From an uncultured Ruminococcus sp. (GTDB taxonomy: Bacteria > Bacillota > Clostridia > Oscillospirales > Acutalibacteraceae), in the NCBI GenBank assembly GCA_902800065.1, contig CADCDE010000006.1:20110-84109 (forward strand): DNA of 64,000 nucleotides, in the 5' to 3' direction. Below, piece by piece: positions 61,189 through 64,000 of this stretch (its first letter is position 1; every line of letters starts with the position of its first letter). The position numbers and the translations under genes were made by a program. Below the pieces are notes generated by a model. It saw only the letters and a program-made list of their open reading frames with translations. It ran no database searches and was not told where the DNA came from.

Positions 61189-61671
61189 GTGGATATAGAA
61201 TTGAGGAATATATCAAAAAAAGACTTCAAAAGGGCAATAGAATTTTGCAGGATAGGTATGAATGTTGATTATTACACTAATAAGCCATTTGAAATATATC
61301 TTTACAGCAAATATTTCTGGTATATGGAACTGCTGAGGGCTACGCAAATTATAGGTGCATATATCAACGGTGAAATGGTCGGAGTGCTTTTGGCAGATAT
61401 GAACGGAGAGAAAAAGGCATATAAATCCATTTCCGCAAATATTTTCATAAAAACGTCTGAATTGCTTATGGGTTTGATATTCAAAGGCGGTGCAAATGTC
61501 TATTCTGAAACAAATGATAAGATGCTTGCCGAATTTAAAGGAAAAAAATCTCCTGACGGTGAAATGAATTTTCTTGCAGTCGATCCGAAATTGAACGGAA
61601 AGGGAATAGGGACAGTTCTTTTGAATGAATTATCAAAGCGTGAGAAAGGTAAATTGATATATTTATCCTAA
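61189..61671 (+). CDS. GNAT-family acetyltransferase, C-terminally truncated
   Basis: A 160-residue protein starting at GTG 61189, with GAGGAGG upstream; GTG 61174 is part of that site. The family pattern runs well through MNFLAVDPKLNGKGIGTVLL, the acetyl-CoA-binding motif, and NELSKREKGKLIYLS. It then stops, where related proteins go on for about 40 more residues (the CTYQFYEHRGFE region). The stop lies directly before a nested hairpin that resembles the right end of an IS200/IS605-type element. The protein is likely truncated by that insertion and may be inactive. Confidence 0.7.
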   Translation: MDIELRNISKKDFKRAIEFCRIGMNVDYYTNKPFEIYLYSKYFWYMELLRATQIIGAYINGEMVGVLLADMNGEKKAYKSISANIFIKTSELLMGLIFKGGANVYSETNDKMLAEFKGKKSPDGEMNFLAVDPKLNGKGIGTVLLNELSKREKGKLIYLS

Positions 61672-61672
61672 T

Positions 61673-61743
61673 GCGGCAAGAAGACTCCGACTTCTATAAG
61701 TCGGAGATGAATTGCCGCCAGCCCGTTAGGGCTGATTTTTTTT
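61673..61743 (+). repeat. IS200/IS605-like right-end hairpin plus terminator
   Basis: Nested stems: GCGGCAA (61673-61679) with TTGCCGC (61712-61718), enclosing CTCCGACTT (61685-61693) with AAGTCGGAG (61698-61706) around CTAT. This AAGACTCC-stem-GGAG layout is like the right-end structures of IS200/IS605 TnpB-bearing elements. A terminator follows, CAGCCC-GTTA-GGGCTG and eight Ts (61719-61743), ending the kinase operon. No transposase is present. Confidence 0.55.
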
Positions 61744-61744
61744 C

Positions 61745-61773
61745 TTGACAACATCAAGATATGTTGTTAAAAT
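61745..61773 (+). promoter_or_regulatory. Promoter with palindromic operator
   Basis: TTGACA (61745-61750), 17-bp spacer, TAAAAT (61768-61773). The spacer and edges make a near-perfect palindrome, TTGACAACAT-n6-ATGTTGTTAA, that would place a dimeric repressor right over RNA polymerase. Confidence 0.7.
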
Positions 61774-61779
61774 ATATAC

Positions 61780-61924
61780 ATAAAGCCTCGGAAACTGATG
61801 CCCGTAAAATGAAATCCTCTGCAAGGTTGGGCGGATTAAAGGAAGCTCCCGCCTCTATAGGCGGTGAGTACTTCACGAAATACAAACAAAAAAAATCTCC
61901 CTTTAAATATCGGGAGATTTTTTT
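61780..61924 (+). ncRNA. Candidate small RNA (orphan omega-RNA-like)
   Basis: A promoter and a terminator (AAATCTCCC 61893-61901 with GGGAGATTT 61912-61920, then T-run) bound about 145 bases with no convincing coding frame. Within it GAAGCTCCCGCCTCTATAGG and GCGGTGAGTACTTCAC form a hairpin ending typical of the right ends of clostridial TnpB elements, where omega-RNA scaffolds lie. No tnpB is in the window. It could be a relic, an RNA used by a TnpB elsewhere, or an unrelated small RNA. Confidence 0.45.
61893..61924. terminator. Bidirectional terminator
   Basis: Nine-bp perfect stem with A-run before and T-run after; it ends the candidate small RNA on plus and the dehydratase gene on minus. 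Confidence 0.85.
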
Positions 61925-63823
61925 CTATTCTTCAGTTTTTTCTTTGGTTTGAGTTGAGTGTTCGTTGATAGCATGATGAAATGTCGGAACAGTTTCTGCA
62001 ATGAGCTTTTCAACGGTATCTGCTTGATTTCTGTGGGCGGCAACGTATAATTTGGATAGATGCTTCAGAAACGTCTCATTGTCAAATTCAATGGGCTGAC
62101 CGATATATATTTTTTTGTTTTCGGTCTTGGTGATGCCTTCTTCGTTCAGAAGCAGTTCTTCATAGAGCTTTTCACCTGGTCGTAAGCCTGTGTATTCTAT
62201 CTTGATATCTTCATTTGGCTTGAAGCCCGAAAGTCTGATGAGATTTTCGGCGAGTACACGAATTTTGACAGGTTCGCCCATGTCGAGAATGAATATCTCA
62301 CCGCCTTTTGCAAGACTGCCTGCTGTCAGGACAAGTGAAACGGCTTCGGGGATAGTCATAAAATAGCGGATAATATCGGGATGTGTTACCGTAACGGGAC
62401 CGCCTGTGCGTATCTGTTCTTTGAAAAGGGGAATTACAGAGCCGTTTGAGCCGAGAACATTTCCGAAACGCACTGCAACGAAATTTGTTTCTGTACTTTT
62501 ACGTCCCATCATCTGTATTATCATTTCACAGATACGTTTTGATGCCCCCATGATATTAGTTGGATTAACGGCTTTATCAGTGGATATCTGTACAAAATTC
62601 TTTACCTTGTATTTATTTGCAACTTCCGCAAGTTTCAGTGTACCGAAGACATTATTTTTAATGGCTTCTTCGGGATTGTTTTCCATGAGCGGAACGTGCT
62701 TGTGTGCTGCTGCATGGAAGACGACATCTATATTTTTGGTCTTGAAAATATGCTCCAGTTTTTTCTTGTCACGCACAGAGGCTATCTGGACTTCAAATGA
62801 CAGGTCAGAGCCGTGTTTTCTGATAAGCTCCTGCTGGATATCATAGGCATTGTTTTCGTAAATGTCGAGGATAATAAGGTGCTTGGGTTTCAGCTTGGCA
62901 ATCTGTCTGCAAAGTTCCGAGCCTATGGAACCGCCTCCGCCTGTTACGAGGACTGTCTGACCGATTATATATTTACCATATTTTTCGGTATCGAATACAA
63001 CAGGTTCACGTCCGAGAAGGTCTTCAACCTCGACTTGTCTTATGGAGGAAGTTATGGGAACGCCCGATGTCATGAGATTATATATATTCGGGATTATCTT
63101 GACTTCAAGGTGAGTATCTGCACAGGTGTCGAGTATTCTTTTTTTATCAGCAACACTTATCTGTGATATGGTGAAAAGTATAACTTCAATATCGTTCTCA
63201 TAGCAAAGCTGAGGAATTTCATATGTTGTTCCTGCTACTTTTACTCCTGATATGCGTCTGTTGAGCTTTTCTTTGTCATCATCAACGATACAAACGGGAA
63301 TATATTCGTTCCAGGGAGATTTCGCAAGCTCGCTTAGAACTGATACTGCACCTTCACCCGCACCGATTATCATAAGACGTTTTCTTGCCCTGCCTGCTAA
63401 ATTCTGCCGTTCAAGTATCCTGTTGAGTCTGTAGATTATCCTGAAAAACATAACAAGCAGTGTTGACATAAGTGCGAATGTGATATATATCTTTGCACCG
63501 AGGTTCAGACCGTTCTGTTCATTTCCGACTATCATCATTGATGACATGAAAGCAAGATTTGCTGTCAAAGAGGCTATCCCTGCAAAGAAAAAGTCCTCTA
63601 TATCGGCATACCGCCATAGCTTGTCATACAGCTTGAAAATTACAAAGACCAAAGAAAAGCAAATGTTTTCGGCGAGTAGTCCCCATAAAAAAACACTTTC
63701 CTGACCATGAAGCAAAAAGCTGTTTTTGTTCAGGGCAAACGAGATATAATAAGAGATATTCCATAAAATAAAATCGCATATAAACAGAATGATCTTTCTG
63801 TGATTTCTAAAAATATTATACAT
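61925..63823 (-). CDS. UDP-sugar 4,6-dehydratase, PglF/CapD type
   Basis: A 632-residue membrane enzyme that removes water from UDP-GlcNAc (or a like sugar) as the first step to bacillosamine- or QuiNAc-type sugars. Four N-terminal helices (about residues 10-130) lead to a CoA-binding-like domain (RLMIIGAGEGAVSVLSEL). The dehydratase domain has VLVTGGGGSIGSELCRQIAK near residue 290 and VQISTDKAVNPTNIMGASKR, in which Met replaces the usual Tyr, as in FlaA1/WbpM-type enzymes (SMK triad). RBS AAAGGAC precedes ATG 63823. It probably feeds the surface-glycan system. Confidence 0.92.
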   Translation of the reverse strand: MYNIFRNHRKIILFICDFILWNISYYISFALNKNSFLLHGQESVFLWGLLAENICFSLVFVIFKLYDKLWRYADIEDFFFAGIASLTANLAFMSSMMIVGNEQNGLNLGAKIYITFALMSTLLVMFFRIIYRLNRILERQNLAGRARKRLMIIGAGEGAVSVLSELAKSPWNEYIPVCIVDDDKEKLNRRISGVKVAGTTYEIPQLCYENDIEVILFTISQISVADKKRILDTCADTHLEVKIIPNIYNLMTSGVPITSSIRQVEVEDLLGREPVVFDTEKYGKYIIGQTVLVTGGGGSIGSELCRQIAKLKPKHLIILDIYENNAYDIQQELIRKHGSDLSFEVQIASVRDKKKLEHIFKTKNIDVVFHAAAHKHVPLMENNPEEAIKNNVFGTLKLAEVANKYKVKNFVQISTDKAVNPTNIMGASKRICEMIIQMMGRKSTETNFVAVRFGNVLGSNGSVIPLFKEQIRTGGPVTVTHPDIIRYFMTIPEAVSLVLTAGSLAKGGEIFILDMGEPVKIRVLAENLIRLSGFKPNEDIKIEYTGLRPGEKLYEELLLNEEGITKTENKKIYIGQPIEFDNETFLKHLSKLYVAAHRNQADTVEKLIAETVPTFHHAINEHSTQTKEKTEE

Positions 63824-63941
63824 GATAAAATTCTGTCCTTTTTGAAATATACAAAGATATTATATTATATTTCGAGAAAAAATACAATAGAAATAAAAAA
63901 TAAATCACGGAAATCAAGTTTCTCCAAAAGAAAAATAAAAT

Positions 63942-64000
63942 TATGTCATCCTGAGCGAAAGCGAAGGATCTTTGTCACAAAAGTATCACGAAGACAAAGA
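63942..64000. repeat. REP-like repeat, cut by the window end
   Basis: TGTCATCCTGAGCGAAAGCG, then AAGGATCTTTG, the left part of the dispersed palindrome; the right part lies past the window. The 118 bases before it, upstream of the dehydratase, are A/T-rich leader. Confidence 0.6.

Noticed and set aside
61761..61952. A 63-codon open frame over the candidate small RNA
   Set aside because: No ribosome site, it runs through the terminator, and its residues look like the read-through of an IS right end.
1..64000. tRNA or rRNA genes, prophage or large conjugative element
   Set aside because: No T-loop-like GGTTCGAATCC arms, rRNA stretches, integrase, capsid or relaxase genes were seen by eye; a covariance search was not possible here.

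Overview
The window looks like chromosome from a low-GC Gram-positive gut anaerobe of the Oscillospiraceae, most like a Ruminococcus of the starch-degrading R. bromii type. The evidence is a secreted protein with repeated X25-like modules plus a CBM26-like starch-binding module, a complete V/A-type ATPase operon, a six-cysteine SCIFF ranthipeptide with its radical-SAM maturase, and AT-rich intergenic DNA with strong TTGACA/TATAAT promoters. The assignment is inferred from content; no species is proven.

Layout. 1-3.4 kb: 3' part of fabV, a decayed HAD phosphatase, a DUF1540 peptide, an AIM24-family protein and a zinc-ribbon membrane protein. 3.7-8.4 kb: secreted and surface proteins (starch-binding protein, TraB/GumN-like lipoprotein, two small secreted proteins); three share a TGD-hydrophobic-lysine C-terminal tail. 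8.5-16 kb: a divergent surface-polysaccharide locus, with an EpsG-like polymerase and polyprenyl-phosphate sugar transferase on minus, and an ABC exporter, GT4 glycosyltransferase, Ig-like membrane protein and cytidylyltransferase on plus. 17.4-26 kb: V-type ATPase genes in the order G/H-I-K-E-C-F-A-B-D. 26-30.4 kb: an OhrR-like regulator and a sugar ABC importer (binding protein plus two permeases, no ATPase). 30.6-34.5 kb: TIGR04086-type membrane protein, SCIFF peptide, SCIFF maturase, then an Eco47II-type methylase and nuclease starting one base after the maturase. 34.6-37 kb: an XRE membrane regulator and the infC-rpmI-rplT operon with an L20-type leader and an AUU start on infC. 37-42 kb: shikimate kinase, a small unknown, an rRNA-type methyltransferase, dprA and topA. 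42-48 kb: nadE, an O-antigen-ligase-like protein and asnB. 48-55 kb: an ABC-2 exporter, a DNA-repair cluster (AlkD-like, RecQ, GIY-YIG), DUF3783 and lepA. 55-61.7 kb: a MacB/FtsX-type ABC transporter followed by a two-component system and a truncated GNAT. 61.7-64 kb: IS200/IS605-like right-end hairpins, a candidate small RNA and a PglF/CapD-like sugar dehydratase.

How the genes work together. The surface-glycan genes at 8.5-16 kb, 44-48 kb and 62-64 kb cover lipid-linked sugar initiation, polymerisation or ligation, export and precursor synthesis. The starch-binding protein and sugar ABC importer suit an alpha-glucan feeder. The K subunit of the V-ATPase carries the residues that bind Na+ in Enterococcus NtpK.

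The most notable non-coding signals are two near-identical short mobile elements (17.19-17.32 and 47.99-48.13 kb) with 11-bp terminal inverted repeats and apparent target duplications, a dispersed family of palindromic repeats, an orphan promoter-RNA-terminator unit at 61.75-61.92 kb, and a GTCACTT direct repeat at the promoter of the MacB/FtsX-type transporter. No CRISPR array, rRNA, phage or recognisable tRNA was seen.
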